DNA of 64,000 bases from Rhodospirillaceae bacterium SYSU D60007 (GCA_003574685.1 QOCQ01000001.1:124001-188000); one strand, 5' to 3'; positions 16,718 to 26,133 are shown, numbered from the stretch's first letter. The notes: generated from the sequence alone by a model not told the origin. Program-made: numbers and translations.

Positions 16718-16745
16718 TTGACTATCGCCGACTGAGGACTAATGT
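16718..16745 (+). promoter_or_regulatory. possible sdh operon promoter
   Basis: TTGACT is followed after 16 bases by TAATGT, 69 bases before the sdhC start. The -10 is poor. Downstream, GGGTCC at 16758 can pair with GGACCC at 16785 around a 21-base loop in the leader. Both observations are weak individually. Confidence 0.3.
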
Positions 16746-16813
16746 GCAGTTGGTAAAGGGTCCATGACCGTTCGTTTCTCGGAAGGACCCGTCCTCTGTG
16801 TTGGGGGAAAGGC

Positions 16814-17209
16814 ATGAGTCTGGCCGGGCAGCGGGGAACGCGACCTCTTTCGCCCCACCTTCAGGTTTATCGCTGGCAGCTCACTTCGGTCCTGTCGATC
16901 ACCCACCGCGCGACCGGCATGGCGCTGGCCGCTGGCCTGGTCTGGCTGGTTGTCTGGATTTGCGCGGCGGCATCGGATGCGCAGACCTACGCCTGGGTTG
17001 CCTGGTTCAATGGTTCGATTGTTGGACGAGTCCTGTTGTTCGGCTGGACCGCGTGCCTGTTCTACCACCTGTTCAACGGCATCCGGCATTTGTTCTGGGA
17101 TGCAGGCTACGGGCTGGAGCTCAAGGAAACCTACGCCAGCGGCTGGACCGTGGTGGCGGCCAGTGCGGTCTGTACGGTCGCGAGCTGGCTGATCGCGGGG
17201 TGGGCGTGA
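16814..17209 (+). CDS. sdhC: succinate dehydrogenase cytochrome b556 subunit
   Basis: Membrane anchor subunit (131 residues, three helices) of complex II, which passes electrons from the iron-sulfur subunit to ubiquinone. Family landmarks are [20 protein letters not shown] (quinone-site Ser/Arg region) and HRATGMAL, with the heme-b histidine in [14 protein letters not shown]. First gene of sdhCDAB. The ATG follows GGGGGAAAGGC. Its TGA stop shares a base with the sdhD start. Confidence 0.96.
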   Translation: MSLAGQRGTRPLSPHLQVYRWQLTSVLSITHRATGMALAAGLVWLVVWICAAASDAQTYAWVAWFNGSIVGRVLLFGWTACLFYHLFNGIRHLFWDAGYGLELKETYASGWTVVAASAVCTVASWLIAGWA

Positions 17210-17592
17210 TGAGCGATCTTCGGTCTCCGATCGCCCGGGCGCGCGGGCTGGGCACGGCCAGGGATGGCACGCATCACTGGTGGATCCAGCGTGTGACGGC
17301 TGTCGCGCTGGTGCCGCTCACGATCTGGTTCGCTATCTCGCTGATCAGGGTTGCGCCCGAGGGGCAGGCCGCTGCGAAGGCCTGGCTGGCCTCGCCGGTG
17401 ACGATGGTGGCGCTGATTCTCGCCATCGTTGCCGGTTTCTGGCATGCCGTCCTGGGGGTGCAGGTGGTCATCGAGGATTATGTGCATGCCAAGGGCTGGC
17501 GTATCGGGCTCGACATGGCGGTGAAGTTCATCGCCGTCGGCCTGGCCGTGGCAGGCGTGGTCGCGATCCTCAGGATCGGGTTCGGAGGTTAG
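17209..17592 (+). CDS. sdhD: succinate dehydrogenase membrane anchor subunit
   Basis: A 127-residue three-helix anchor that binds heme b and quinone together with SdhC. It opens with [20 protein letters not shown] and [17 protein letters not shown], an alphaproteobacterial SdhD pattern. The second heme ligand is expected in the helix around [17 protein letters not shown], which also contains the conserved quinone-site Asp-Tyr. The start is fixed by a one-base overlap with sdhC (TGATG), which means translational coupling. sdhA begins two bases after its stop. Confidence 0.95.
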   Translation: MSDLRSPIARARGLGTARDGTHHWWIQRVTAVALVPLTIWFAISLIRVAPEGQAAAKAWLASPVTMVALILAIVAGFWHAVLGVQVVIEDYVHAKGWRIGLDMAVKFIAVGLAVAGVVAILRIGFGG

Positions 17593-17594
17593 TC

Positions 17595-19439
17595 ATGCCG
17601 CTCGACGACAAGGCCGGCGCCGCCGGCAACGGTGTGCCCGGGACCGTCTCCATCGGCGGCCGCGCCTATAGCGTCGTCGACCATGTCTATGATGTCGTTG
17701 TTGTTGGTGCAGGCGGCGCAGGGCTGCGCGCCACCTTCGGTATCGCGGCGAAAGGACTGAAGACCGCCTGCATCAGTAAAGTGTTCCCCACGCGCAGCCA
17801 TACGGTAGCGGCGCAGGGCGGCATCTCCGCCGCGCTGGGCAACATGGGCCCTGACGACTGGCGCTGGCATATGTACGACACGGTCAAGGGCTCCGACTGG
17901 CTGGGAGACCAGGACGCGATCGAGTACATGTGCCGCGAGGCGATCCCGGCCATCATCGAGCTTGAGCACTACGGCGTACCGTTCAGCCGCACGCCGGAAG
18001 GCAAGATCTACCAGCGGCCGTTTGGTGGCATGACCACCGAGTTCGGCAAGGGCATCGCGCAGCGCACCTGCGCCGCCGCCGACCGCACGGGCCATGCCAT
18101 CCTGCATACGCTCTATCAGCAGTCGCTGCGGCATCACGCCGAGTTTTTCATCGAGTATTTCGCGCTCGACCTGATCATGGACGAGGGCGTCTGCCGCGGG
18201 GTGATGGCGTGGAACCTCGACGATGGCACCATCCATCGCTTCCGGGCGCACATGGTGGTCCTGGCGACCGGCGGTTACGGCCGCGCCTATTTCTCCTGCA
18301 CCTCGGCGCACACCTGCACCGGCGATGGCGGGGCGATGGCCCTGCGCGCCGGCCTGCCACTGCAGGACATGGAATTCGTGCAGTTCCATCCCACCGGCAT
18401 CTACGGCGCCGGCTGCCTGATCACCGAGGGCGTCCGCGGCGAGGGCGGCTACGTTACCAACGGCAATGGCGAGCGCTTCATGGAGCGCTATGCGCCATCG
18501 GCCAAGGATCTGGCGTCGCGCGACGTGGTCAGCCGGTCCATGACCATCGAGATCCGCGAGGGCCGCGGCTGCGGACCCAACAAGGACTATATCGAGCTGC
18601 ACATCGAGCACCTCGAGCCGAAGGTGATCCACGAACGCCTGCCCGGCATTGCGGAAACCGCGCGCATCTTCGCCGGTGTTGACGTCACCCGGCAGCCGAT
18701 CCCGATCGTGCCGACCTGCCATTACAACATGGGCGGCATCCCCACCAACTTCCGCTGCGAGGTCGTTACGGTGAAGGATGGCGATCCCAGCACTGTTGTG
18801 CCGGGCCTGATGGCGATCGGTGAAGCCGCCTGCGTGTCCGTGCACGGCGCCAACCGTTTGGGCTCGAACTCGCTGCTTGATCTGGTCGTGTTCGGCCGGT
18901 CCGCCGCCATCCGTGCCGCCGAAGTCGTCCAGGCGGGTGCGGCCCACAGACCGTTGCCGGGGGCCGGCGAAGAAGCTATCGCGCGCCTCGACAAGGCGCG
19001 TCATGCGGACGGCGGCACGGGCACGGCACAACTTCGCCTGCAGATGCAGCGCGCGATGCAAAGCGACTGTGCCGTCTTCCGCACCCAGCAGTCGCTGGAC
19101 GAAGGCTGCGCCAGAATCGACCAGGTATTCGGCGGGCGCGGCGATGTCCGCGTCAAGGACCGCTCGATGATCTGGAACTCCGATCTGGTCGAAACACTGG
19201 AGTTCGACAACCTGATCCTGCAGGCGCAAGCGACCATCCGTTCCGCGGCGAATCGCACGGAAAGCCGCGGCGCGCACGCGCGCGAGGACTTCCCCGAGCG
19301 CGACGACCAGAACTGGCTCAAGCACACGGTGATCTGGGTCGACGATGCGGGCGGCACCAGGATCGATTACCGCCCGGTCAAGCTGCAGCCGATGAGCAAC
19401 GACGTGCAGTCTTTCCCGCCCAAGGCGCGGGTCTACTGA
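17595..19439 (+). CDS. sdhA: succinate dehydrogenase flavoprotein subunit
   Basis: Oxidises succinate to fumarate with covalently bound FAD on the inner face of the membrane. The protein has 614 residues. The Rossmann loop is [14 protein letters not shown] (about 33-46); the FAD-linking histidine is H69 in [11 protein letters not shown]. Active-site segments include [32 protein letters not shown], and [19 protein letters not shown]. The C-terminus [11 protein letters not shown] is typical. The long in-frame extension upstream of MPLDDKAG overlaps sdhD and is not coding. Frame, codon use and length look intact. Confidence 0.98.
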   Translation: MPLDDKAGAAGNGVPGTVSIGGRAYSVVDHVYDVVVVGAGGAGLRATFGIAAKGLKTACISKVFPTRSHTVAAQGGISAALGNMGPDDWRWHMYDTVKGSDWLGDQDAIEYMCREAIPAIIELEHYGVPFSRTPEGKIYQRPFGGMTTEFGKGIAQRTCAAADRTGHAILHTLYQQSLRHHAEFFIEYFALDLIMDEGVCRGVMAWNLDDGTIHRFRAHMVVLATGGYGRAYFSCTSAHTCTGDGGAMALRAGLPLQDMEFVQFHPTGIYGAGCLITEGVRGEGGYVTNGNGERFMERYAPSAKDLASRDVVSRSMTIEIREGRGCGPNKDYIELHIEHLEPKVIHERLPGIAETARIFAGVDVTRQPIPIVPTCHYNMGGIPTNFRCEVVTVKDGDPSTVVPGLMAIGEAACVSVHGANRLGSNSLLDLVVFGRSAAIRAAEVVQAGAAHRPLPGAGEEAIARLDKARHADGGTGTAQLRLQMQRAMQSDCAVFRTQQSLDEGCARIDQVFGGRGDVRVKDRSMIWNSDLVETLEFDNLILQAQATIRSAANRTESRGAHAREDFPERDDQNWLKHTVIWVDDAGGTRIDYRPVKLQPMSNDVQSFPPKARVY

Positions 19440-19467
19440 GCGGCGCGACAGGGTCTGTGAGGAAGCA

Positions 19468-20247
19468 ATGGCTGAGTTCGCGCTACCCGCCAATTCAAGG
19501 ATTGACCGCAATGGCGCGGTGCATCCGGCGCCGGCAGATGCCCAGCGGGTGAAGACGTTCCGGGTCTACCGGTGGAGTCCCGACGACGGCAAGAACCCGC
19601 GCATCGATACCTACGAAATTGACCTCGCCGATTGCGGGCCGATGGTTCTCGATGCGCTAATCAAGATCAAGAACGAGGTCGACAGCACGCTCACGTTCCG
19701 CCGCTCCTGCCGCGAAGGCGTGTGCGGCTCATGTGCCATGAACATCGACGGCACCAATACGCTTGCCTGCACCAAGTACATCGACGAGGTGAAGGGCGAC
19801 GTGAAGATCTATCCGCTGCCGCACATGCCGGTGGTCAAGGATCTGGTGCCTGACCTGTCAACAGCCTATGCCCAGCTTGCCGCGATCGAGCCGTGGCTGA
19901 AGAACGAGACGCCGCCGCCGGAGCGTGAGCGGCCGCAGTCTCCCGAGGAGCGTGCCAGGCTCGATGGTCTGTGGGAGTGCATCCTGTGCTTCTCGTGCAC
20001 CACCGCCTGCCCGAGCTACTGGTGGAATGGGGAGCGGTATCTTGGCCCCGCGGTGCTGCTCCAGGCCTATCGCTGGATCGTCGACAGCCGCGATGAGGCC
20101 ACGGGCGAACGGCTGGACCAGCTTGAGGATCCATTCCGGCTTTACCGCTGCCACACCATCATGAACTGCACGCGGACGTGCCCGAAGGGCTTGAACCCCG
20201 CCAAGGCCATCGCCGAGATCAAGAAGCTGATGGTGGCGCGGAAATAG
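19468..20247 (+). CDS. sdhB: succinate dehydrogenase iron-sulfur subunit
   Basis: Carries electrons from SdhA to the quinone site. In its 259 residues all three clusters are complete: [2Fe-2S] C81, C86, C89, C101; [4Fe-4S] C171, C174, C177 with C181; and [3Fe-4S] C228, C234, C238 in [17 protein letters not shown]. The spacing is standard. It lies 28 bases after sdhA, ends the operon, and is followed by a family 1 repeat pair rather than an obvious terminator. Confidence 0.98.
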   Translation: MAEFALPANSRIDRNGAVHPAPADAQRVKTFRVYRWSPDDGKNPRIDTYEIDLADCGPMVLDALIKIKNEVDSTLTFRRSCREGVCGSCAMNIDGTNTLACTKYIDEVKGDVKIYPLPHMPVVKDLVPDLSTAYAQLAAIEPWLKNETPPPERERPQSPEERARLDGLWECILCFSCTTACPSYWWNGERYLGPAVLLQAYRWIVDSRDEATGERLDQLEDPFRLYRCHTIMNCTRTCPKGLNPAKAIAEIKKLMVARK

Positions 20248-20296
20248 CCTGCTGGCCCCGTTAACACAGCCGCGGCAGGACCCAGCGTCGAAATGG

Positions 20297-20383
20297 CCTT
20301 CATGGTGAGCTTTGTCGAACCATGAAGGCGTCGCAGAGCGGCGCTGCGGGGGGCTTCATGGTTCGACAGGCTCACCATGAAGC
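20297..20383. repeat. REPIN-like inverted repeat pair, family 1 (copy 2)
   Basis: Two opposed hairpins with stem CTTCATGGT/ACCATGAAG. The left loop has one extra T compared with copy 1, and the right loop has a single A-to-G change. It lies between the ends of sdhB and the convergent serine hydrolase gene, where it may protect or end both transcripts. Confidence 0.87.
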
Positions 20384-20433
20384 GATCTCTGCGCCCCACG
20401 TTGATGCAGGGAGGGCTGTTTGAGACATGCTGG

Positions 20434-22044
20434 CTAATCGCCGGTGCGCTCGAATTTTATGTGCCTGATGCGGCCGGACGACACCACGAGGCCGGCAATG
20501 CGGCGCGATGCATTGCGTTCGACGCGGGCAAGCTGGGTCACCTGCAGCCACGGGCCAGGTGTCTCGATTTCGACAAGGTCGGTAGCGACGCCGCGCACGG
20601 GCCACGCCGGGCCTCCCGTAACGAGCGGACCTGTTACATCGGCGGCAAAGCCGTCCTGCGTCTTCCGGATGATCCAGGTCGCGCCGCAGTCGCGTGCGTC
20701 GTAGCGGCCGGCAAGATCTGCCGGTGGCGGGACCCGCTCGCCCAGCCGCCGGAACGTCAGAACGCGTCCGGCACCCGGACTTACGTCCAGTGATCCGCCG
20801 TCCGCCGGCAGGCGCAGGGCAAACTCGAAGGTGCCCCGATCGGCCTGCAGCCAGCCGTCGCCGCGCGGCACGAGTTGGAAGGGGACACCATTCTGCGTCA
20901 CCGTGGCTTCGCCATCGCGCCAGGCGAGGTCAAACAGCGAGGGCTCGTCTTCGTTGACCCAGGTTCCGGACAGCGCGTCGATAGTTTCTCTTGCCACCGG
21001 CGCCGGAGCAGGGGCCAGAAGACCGGTGTCGCGCAAGGCCTCGGCAGCGGCGGCGCGTGCCAGGCGGTGCGGATCGATACTGCCGAGGTTGGCCATGGCG
21101 ACCACGGTGAACCGCGCGTCGGGAATGCGGAGGAATTCTGTGCGGTAGCCCGGCCACAGGCCGCCATGGCTGATTGTCTCCAGCCCCCGTAGCGTGCCGC
21201 GTTCGACGCCGCGCAGATAGTTGTTGGCGGCGCCGCCTGTCAGCGGAACGGATGCTGTAAGGCGCAGGGGAAGGTCCGGCGGATGCAACACCGGCCGATC
21301 GAGATGGCGGCTCCAGATCAGCAGATCCTCGACGGTGGAGATCAGGCCGCCTTCGCCACCCTGCGGATAGGCGTGCGGTGCGCGCCGCACCGTTCCGTCC
21401 CCGTTCGGCAGATAGCCGCTGGCGAGATCGGGCACGGGAGTGGCGAGGGAGGGCATCAGCAATGTGCGCGTCATGCCCAAAGGCGCGAAGATCCGTTCCG
21501 ACAGCACTTCGCCCAGCGCGCGGCCGGTCAAGCGCTCGATGATCAGCCCCAGCAGCAGGAAATTGGTGTTGCTGTAGAGGAAGCGGCTGCCCGGCTCGAA
21601 ATTGAGGTGGCGGTTGCGGCAGATGGCTGCGAACAGATCCTCTGCCCGGCACGGCCTGTCGAGCCCGTGTCCGCCCAGCCGCAGCAGCTCCAGGAAATCG
21701 GGCAGGCCGCTGGTGTTGCGCATCATCTGGTCGAGCGTCACCGCCAGCGGCGGCAGCTCGGGCAGATAGACATGCGGCGGCTCATCCAGAGACAGCCGGC
21801 CTTCGGCGACGAGCATCAGCGCTGCCGTGACCGTAAACTGCTTGGTTACGGATGCGATGCGAAAGCGGGTTGCCGGCGTGATCGGTACACGGTGCTCGAC
21901 ATTGGCAAGCCCGTAGCCGCGGCACAGCAGGATCTCGCCCTCCTGCGCGATCGCGACGATGGCGCCTGGCGAATCGTCGCGAACATGCGGGGCGAAAACG
22001 GCATCGACACGCCGCTCAAGACTCAGTCGATCGATGGCGGACAC
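20434..22044 (-). CDS. serine hydrolase, beta-lactamase class C / D-aminopeptidase-like
   Basis: A 536-residue protein of the serine beta-lactamase-like superfamily. The nucleophile motif is S65-V-T-K in FRIASVTKQFT; the second motif is Y157-S-N in FLYSNTNFLLLG; and the third is the HxG of SHGGLWPGYRTEF at about residue 300. The C-terminal 180 residues form extra beta-rich domains (GRYDARDCGATWIIRKT), as in DAP/D-aminopeptidases of Ochrobactrum type, rather than a plain beta-lactamase. No signal peptide, so a cytoplasmic peptidase or esterase is more likely than antibiotic resistance. Confidence 0.85.
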   Translation of the reverse strand: MSAIDRLSLERRVDAVFAPHVRDDSPGAIVAIAQEGEILLCRGYGLANVEHRVPITPATRFRIASVTKQFTVTAALMLVAEGRLSLDEPPHVYLPELPPLAVTLDQMMRNTSGLPDFLELLRLGGHGLDRPCRAEDLFAAICRNRHLNFEPGSRFLYSNTNFLLLGLIIERLTGRALGEVLSERIFAPLGMTRTLLMPSLATPVPDLASGYLPNGDGTVRRAPHAYPQGGEGGLISTVEDLLIWSRHLDRPVLHPPDLPLRLTASVPLTGGAANNYLRGVERGTLRGLETISHGGLWPGYRTEFLRIPDARFTVVAMANLGSIDPHRLARAAAAEALRDTGLLAPAPAPVARETIDALSGTWVNEDEPSLFDLAWRDGEATVTQNGVPFQLVPRGDGWLQADRGTFEFALRLPADGGSLDVSPGAGRVLTFRRLGERVPPPADLAGRYDARDCGATWIIRKTQDGFAADVTGPLVTGGPAWPVRGVATDLVEIETPGPWLQVTQLARVERNASRRIAGLVVSSGRIRHIKFERTGD

Positions 22045-22144
22045 GGCTAACCTGCGGGATGATCACAGGCGCACCGTGTCGGAACTGTCGTCCGCCGTAA
22101 AGACCTTGCGCCGCGCGGAAAGTTCGCGCGACGCGCTGCGCGTG

Positions 22145-22513
22145 TCAGTTCGTCGCCGTCGCGCCGCACCTCGCGCGGCACTGCTCGACCAGCGAATCGA
22201 CGCGCGCCTTGTGGCTCTCGGGGAAGTAGTCGTACTCGTCCTTGGCGCAGTTCTTCACCCGGTACGTGACTGCACCGGACGCTGCCACGAAGCGCTGCGG
22301 TTCGGGTGCGCAGGCGTTCTGGCTGCCCGGAAAGACGTAGGTGTATTGCTGCATCGGTGCCGTCGGCGCCGTGGAAGCAGGCGCCATGTAGAGGATGCCG
22401 CCCGGGCCGGCCGGCGACGGATTGACGTCCGGCAGTTCCGCGGTGCTGCGCGTTGAGTTCGCGCAAGCTGTCAGGATCAGTGCTGAAAGCACTGCGCACG
22501 CTGATTTTCTCAT
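22145..22513 (-). CDS. small lipoprotein, unknown function
   Basis: A 122-residue protein with a short basic start and hydrophobic helix ending in a lipobox (LILTAC, acylated C17). No known domain. It has five further cysteines in the mature part (for example NACAPEP, NCAKDEYD, QCRARC), enough for disulfides in the periplasm. AAGGGG in front of the ATG supports the start. An overlapping frame on the same strand is also open but has no export signal or ribosome site. It is read away from the GntR gene. Confidence 0.7.
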   Translation of the reverse strand: MRKSACAVLSALILTACANSTRSTAELPDVNPSPAGPGGILYMAPASTAPTAPMQQYTYVFPGSQNACAPEPQRFVAASGAVTYRVKNCAKDEYDYFPESHKARVDSLVEQCRARCGATATN

Positions 22514-22625
22514 TATCCCCTTGTCCCGTTGAGAGTTTAACCTAAAGGATTGAAAACAAACGTTTTTTGATTATCGCAGTGATACCGTTTTTTTCTGTGC
22601 CGGCCAAGGCTCTTGTGGAGATCCC

Positions 22626-22662
22626 TTGACTCCAGATCCGCCCCGATTGTATACAGAATACA
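22626..22662 (+). promoter_or_regulatory. promoter with overlapping operator for the GntR operon
   Basis: TTGACT (22626-22631) and TATACA (22650-22655) are separated by 18 bases, a good sigma-70-type pair ending 24 bases before the GntR start. The -10 overlaps the perfect palindrome TGTATACA and a wider inverted repeat TGTAT-5-ATACA (22648-22662), which looks like an FCD-type GntR operator. This implies negative autoregulation, by inference. Confidence 0.6.
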
Positions 22663-22678
22663 GAAGCGGATCTTTTTG

Positions 22679-23362
22679 ATGCGACTGGAACTGCAGCCCG
22701 ACCTGGCGGAGCGCGTCCATGATGCGTTGCTGGATTCCATTTGCGCCGGCCGCCTGGCGCCGGGCGAGCGGGTGACCCAGGAAGGCCTGGCAGCGCTGTT
22801 CGGTGTGTCGCGTCAGCCGGTGCTGCAAGCGCTGATGTTGCTGAAGCGGCAGGGCTTCATCGTTGATGCCGGCCGCAAGGGTGTGATGGTGGCACCCCTG
22901 GACCCGCGTCAAGTCCGGCAATTGTACGAGGTACGTGCTGCGCTGGACGCTGCGGCCGCCCGCGCGGCTGCCGCACGGCTGGATCGCTCGCTGACGGCGC
23001 GCGGGGAAGAATTGCTGGGGTCGGGGAAGGCGGCGGTCGCTTCAGGTGACACGAGTCGTCTGATTGCGGCCGACGTTGATTTTCATCTCTTCATCTACGA
23101 GGCTTCGGGCAATCCCCTGTTCGAGCAAACAGCCGCACCGCACTGGCGGCATCTGCGCCGTGTCATGGGCGCCGTGCTGCGCGATCGCGACTCGTATGAA
23201 GCCGTATGGCAAGAACACGCTGCGATCCTTGCCGCGCTTGTGGCGCACGACAGCGCGCGCGCGGAATCCCTGGTACGGGCACATGCCGAGGATGCGGCCG
23301 CGCGTCTGGCCGGCTCGCTTGAGAATACGGCGACGCCGGACTCCCCGCTGGCTGCCGGATGA
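22679..23362 (+). CDS. GntR family transcriptional regulator (FCD type)
   Basis: A 227-residue regulator. The winged helix occupies residues about 10-72, with recognition helix TQEGLAALFGVSRQPVLQAL, and the all-helical FCD ligand domain occupies about 78-215. FCD metal or ligand residues are visible in DVDFHLFIYEASGNPLFEQ and in a late histidine of the HAAILAAL/VRAHAEDA helices. Ligands for this family are usually organic acids or sugars. It sits 30 bases before the PhyH-type dioxygenase gene and probably controls that operon. The start at MRLELQP follows the promoter directly, so the leader is very short. Confidence 0.9.
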   Translation: MRLELQPDLAERVHDALLDSICAGRLAPGERVTQEGLAALFGVSRQPVLQALMLLKRQGFIVDAGRKGVMVAPLDPRQVRQLYEVRAALDAAAARAAAARLDRSLTARGEELLGSGKAAVASGDTSRLIAADVDFHLFIYEASGNPLFEQTAAPHWRHLRRVMGAVLRDRDSYEAVWQEHAAILAALVAHDSARAESLVRAHAEDAAARLAGSLENTATPDSPLAAG

Positions 23363-23392
23363 CTGAGTGGCCATGATGATCTGGAGGAACGC

Positions 23393-24196
23393 ATGAAGCT
23401 CAACGAGGCACAGCTCAGGCAGTTCGACGAGGACGGCTACCTCTTCTTCCCGGACTATTTCTCGGCCGAAGAGGTCGCGGTGATGAAACGCGAGGTACCC
23501 GTCATCTTCGCACAGCACCGGCCGGAGAATGTGCGGGAAAAGACGGGCGATGTGGTGCGCACGGCCTTTGCCGTACACACGTACAATCCTGTGTTCGAGG
23601 CGCTGGTTCACCATCCTCGCTTCGTCCAGCCGGCAGAGCAGCTTCTGGGCGACCGTACCTACATTCACCAGTTCAAGATCAACGGCAAGGCTGCCTTCGA
23701 TGGCGACGTCTGGCAGTGGCACCAGGACTACGGCACCTGGAAAGCCGACGACGACATGCCCGGGGCGCGCGCCATGAACCTCGCCGTGTTCATCGACGAT
23801 GTGAACGAGTTCAACGGCCCGCTCTGGTTTATTCCGAGATCGCACAAGAAGGGCGCGATTGATGCCAGCCACGACGTCACCACGACGTCCTACCCGCTTT
23901 GGGTGATCGACAATGACACGATCGCGAAGCTGGTAGCGCAAGGCGGCATTGTGGCGCCCAAGGGCGGGCCCGGCTCCGCCATCTTCTTCCACGGCACGCT
24001 GGTGCATGGCAGCCCGCCCAACATGTCGCCGTGGGACCGGCAGATCATCTATGTCACCTACAACGCCGTGAGCAATGCCATCCGCCGCTTCAAGCGCCCG
24101 GCCTATATCGCCCATCGCGATTTCACACCGCTGGATGTCTGGAGCGACGACTGCCTGCTGAAGGCGGGTGCCGGCCAGCGGCAAGCGGCCGAGTGA
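23393..24196 (+). CDS. phytanoyl-CoA dioxygenase family (PhyH/EctD-like) protein
   Basis: A 267-residue Fe(II)/2-oxoglutarate-dependent dioxygenase of the PhyH family. Iron ligands are H110 and D112 in WQWHQDYGTW and a distal histidine in FHGTLVHGSPPNMS. The stretch from the HxD motif through DDDMPGARAMNLAVFIDDV to NGPLWFIPRSHKKG follows the ectoine-hydroxylase (EctD) signature in layout, but some key positions differ and no ect genes are near. GGAGG six bases before the ATG fixes the start. It is second in a GntR-PhyH-SAF oxidoreductase operon, so it likely hydroxylates a carboxylic acid or amine that the third enzyme then oxidises; the substrate is unknown. Confidence 0.88.
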   Translation: MKLNEAQLRQFDEDGYLFFPDYFSAEEVAVMKREVPVIFAQHRPENVREKTGDVVRTAFAVHTYNPVFEALVHHPRFVQPAEQLLGDRTYIHQFKINGKAAFDGDVWQWHQDYGTWKADDDMPGARAMNLAVFIDDVNEFNGPLWFIPRSHKKGAIDASHDVTTTSYPLWVIDNDTIAKLVAQGGIVAPKGGPGSAIFFHGTLVHGSPPNMSPWDRQIIYVTYNAVSNAIRRFKRPAYIAHRDFTPLDVWSDDCLLKAGAGQRQAAE

Positions 24197-24209
24197 GGAG
24201 GGCCTCGCC

Positions 24210-25571
24210 ATGAACCTTCACCGCATGCTGCTGAAGCGCCAGGCGGAAGCCAGGCCGGTGCGCGTCGGACTGATCGGCGCCGGCAAATTCGGCGCCATGT
24301 ATCTGGCACAGGTGCCCAACACGCCGGGCGTGCATCTCGTGGGAATCGCCGACATCTCGCCGGCCGGTGCGCAGGCCAATCTGGACCGTGTCGGCTGGCC
24401 GAAGGACAGCACGGCCGCGCCGTCGCTGGATGCAGCCCTGCAGGCAGGCAACACCCACCTGTCCGACGATTGGCGGACACTCGTGTCACATCCGTCAGTC
24501 GACGTTATCGTCGAAGCCACCGGCAATCCCGTCGCCGCCGTCGATCACGCGCTGGAGGCGTTCCGCAACGGCAAGCACGTGGTGATGGTGACGGTGGAGG
24601 CGGATGCGTTCTGCGGTCCGCTGCTGGCGCGCCGGGCGCAGGAGGCGGGTGTCGTCTACAGCCTGGCGTTCGGTGACCAGCCGGCACTGATCTGCGACCT
24701 TGTGGACTGGGCGCGAACCTGCGGCTTTCCCGTCGTTGCGGCCGGCCGCGGCCACAAGTGGCGGCCGTTTTTCGCCCAGTCGACGCCGGATACCGTCTGG
24801 CAGCACTGGGGGCTGAGCGAGGAGCAGGCACGGCGCGGCGGGCTCAATCCCAAGATGTTCAACTCTTTCCTGGATGGCACCAAGCCGGCCATCGAAAGCG
24901 CCGCCGTCGCGAACGCAACCGGCCTTGCTGTGCCTTCCGCAGGCCTGGCTTTTCCATCGGCCAGCGTCGATGACATTCCCTACGTCATGCGCCCGCGCAG
25001 CGAGGGCGGGCAGCTCGAGGCGAAGGGCATGGTCGAGGTGATCAATGCGCTGGAGGCTGACGGGCGGCCGATTCCCTACGAGATCCGCAAAGGCGTCTGG
25101 GTGTGCTTTGAGGCCGAGACAGACTACATCCGCAACTGTCTCGAGGAGTACATGGTCCAGACGGATCCCTCGGGCCGCTATGCCTGCCTCTACAAGCGCT
25201 GGCACCTGATCGGGCTGGAGGTCGGCGTCTCCGTCGCCGCCGTGGCACTGCGCGGTGAACCCACCGGTGCCGCCATCTGCTTCAATGCCGACGTCGTTGC
25301 CACCGCCAAGCGCGACCTGTCAGCCGGCGAGATGCTGGACGGCGAGGGCGGCTATACCGTGTATGGCCACCTCTTCCCCGCCGGCAGATCGCTGCAGGTC
25401 GGCGGCTTGCCGCTGGGGCTGGCGCATAACGTCAGGCTGCTGCGGCCGGTCAAGGCCGGCCAGCCGCTGTGCTACGCCGATGTGGCGCTGGATGATTCGC
25501 TGGCGGCCGTGAAGATCCGCCGCGAGATGGAGACGATGTTCGCGCCGGAAGCACGCATCGCCGCCCAGTAG
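24210..25571 (+). CDS. NAD(P)-dependent oxidoreductase with SAF domain (homoserine-dehydrogenase-like)
   Basis: A 453-residue protein with an N-terminal Rossmann domain (VRVGLIGAGKFGAMYLAQVP) and a homoserine-dehydrogenase-like core (VDVIVEATGNPVAAVDHALE). A C-terminal SAF domain (residues about 355-440; ATAKRDLSAGEMLDGEGGY) is of the kind found in sialic acid synthase and altronate dehydratase. Such HSD-SAF fusions are common in rhizobia and relatives, often near sugar-acid catabolic genes, and are not biosynthetic homoserine dehydrogenases. GAGGAGGG before the ATG and 13 bases from the PhyH stop support the start and co-transcription. Confidence 0.85.
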   Translation: MNLHRMLLKRQAEARPVRVGLIGAGKFGAMYLAQVPNTPGVHLVGIADISPAGAQANLDRVGWPKDSTAAPSLDAALQAGNTHLSDDWRTLVSHPSVDVIVEATGNPVAAVDHALEAFRNGKHVVMVTVEADAFCGPLLARRAQEAGVVYSLAFGDQPALICDLVDWARTCGFPVVAAGRGHKWRPFFAQSTPDTVWQHWGLSEEQARRGGLNPKMFNSFLDGTKPAIESAAVANATGLAVPSAGLAFPSASVDDIPYVMRPRSEGGQLEAKGMVEVINALEADGRPIPYEIRKGVWVCFEAETDYIRNCLEEYMVQTDPSGRYACLYKRWHLIGLEVGVSVAAVALRGEPTGAAICFNADVVATAKRDLSAGEMLDGEGGYTVYGHLFPAGRSLQVGGLPLGLAHNVRLLRPVKAGQPLCYADVALDDSLAAVKIRREMETMFAPEARIAAQ

Positions 25572-25572
25572 T

Positions 25573-26133
25573 TCAGTCGGCCATCTTGATCTCGAACAGG
25601 CCGCAGGCGATGCGGCCACCCCCGCCACCCGACGGCTTGGGCTTGTCGGAATAGTTGTCGCCGCCTTCGTGGATCATCAACGCGCGGCCGCGCAGGTCGG
25701 TTACCTTCAGCCGCGGCGCCACCAACTTGCCTTTGGCCGTGCCGTCTTTCGCGACCACCAGCACCGGCAGGTCGCCAAGGTGACTCTGCTTCTCCTTCGG
25801 CCCGCGATGCGCGTTGGTGTTCTGCGGGTCAAAGTGCTCGCCGGCAGCCAGGCCGGGCACCATCTTGCCGTCCTTCTCTATCGCACCGCAGCTCGGGTTC
25901 TCGTGGACATGGAAACCGTGCTGTCCCGGCGGCAGCTTTGCGAGGTCCGGTTCGATCACCAGTCCCTTCGGTGAGTCGCTGAAAGTAACTGTGCCAATGG
26001 CCGCGCCCGGCCCCTTGTCGTCGATCAGGTGCATCGTGACCTTGGTGCGGTGCTCGACCTTCTTCTGGCCGGCGGCCGCGGTCGCCACAACGCATAGGAC
26101 ACCCGTCAGGGCGCAAAGGGCCAGCCTGGACAT
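25573..26133 (-). CDS. sodC: Cu/Zn superoxide dismutase, periplasmic
   Basis: A 186-residue secreted protein that dismutates superoxide. The signal peptide is MSRLALCALTGVLCVVATAA. Copper/zinc ligands are all found: GFHVHENPSCG (two His), EHFDP, NAHRGP, HLGDLPV (Asp) and ALMIHEGGDNYSD. The disulfide pair is the Cys of NPSCG and of RIACG. A minor oddity is AAGEHFDP, where most bacterial enzymes have GGHFDP. It is convergent with the SAF oxidoreductase (one base between stops) and divergent from zapE. Confidence 0.95.
   Translation of the reverse strand: MSRLALCALTGVLCVVATAAAGQKKVEHRTKVTMHLIDDKGPGAAIGTVTFSDSPKGLVIEPDLAKLPPGQHGFHVHENPSCGAIEKDGKMVPGLAAGEHFDPQNTNAHRGPKEKQSHLGDLPVLVVAKDGTAKGKLVAPRLKVTDLRGRALMIHEGGDNYSDKPKPSGGGGGRIACGLFEIKMAD

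Noticed and set aside
17589-19511. 640-codon open frame antisense to sdhA
   Set aside because: Opposite an intact sdhA, composition of a third-position shadow, no ribosome site, no motif.
20434-22044. Antibiotic-resistance beta-lactamase
   Set aside because: SxxK, YxN and HxG motifs fit the serine hydrolase superfamily, but there is no signal peptide, and extra C-terminal beta domains fit D-aminopeptidase-like proteins better.
22047-22499. 150-codon frame overlapping the small lipoprotein gene on the same strand
   Set aside because: The alternative frame lacks a ribosome site and a signal, whereas the 22145-22513 frame has a lipobox, cysteines and AAGGGG before its ATG.
23393-24196. EctD ectoine hydroxylase assignment for the PhyH-family gene
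   Set aside because: The HxD region resembles EctD, but ectABC are absent, the protein is shorter than usual EctD, and the neighbouring HSD-SAF enzyme does not fit ectoine metabolism.
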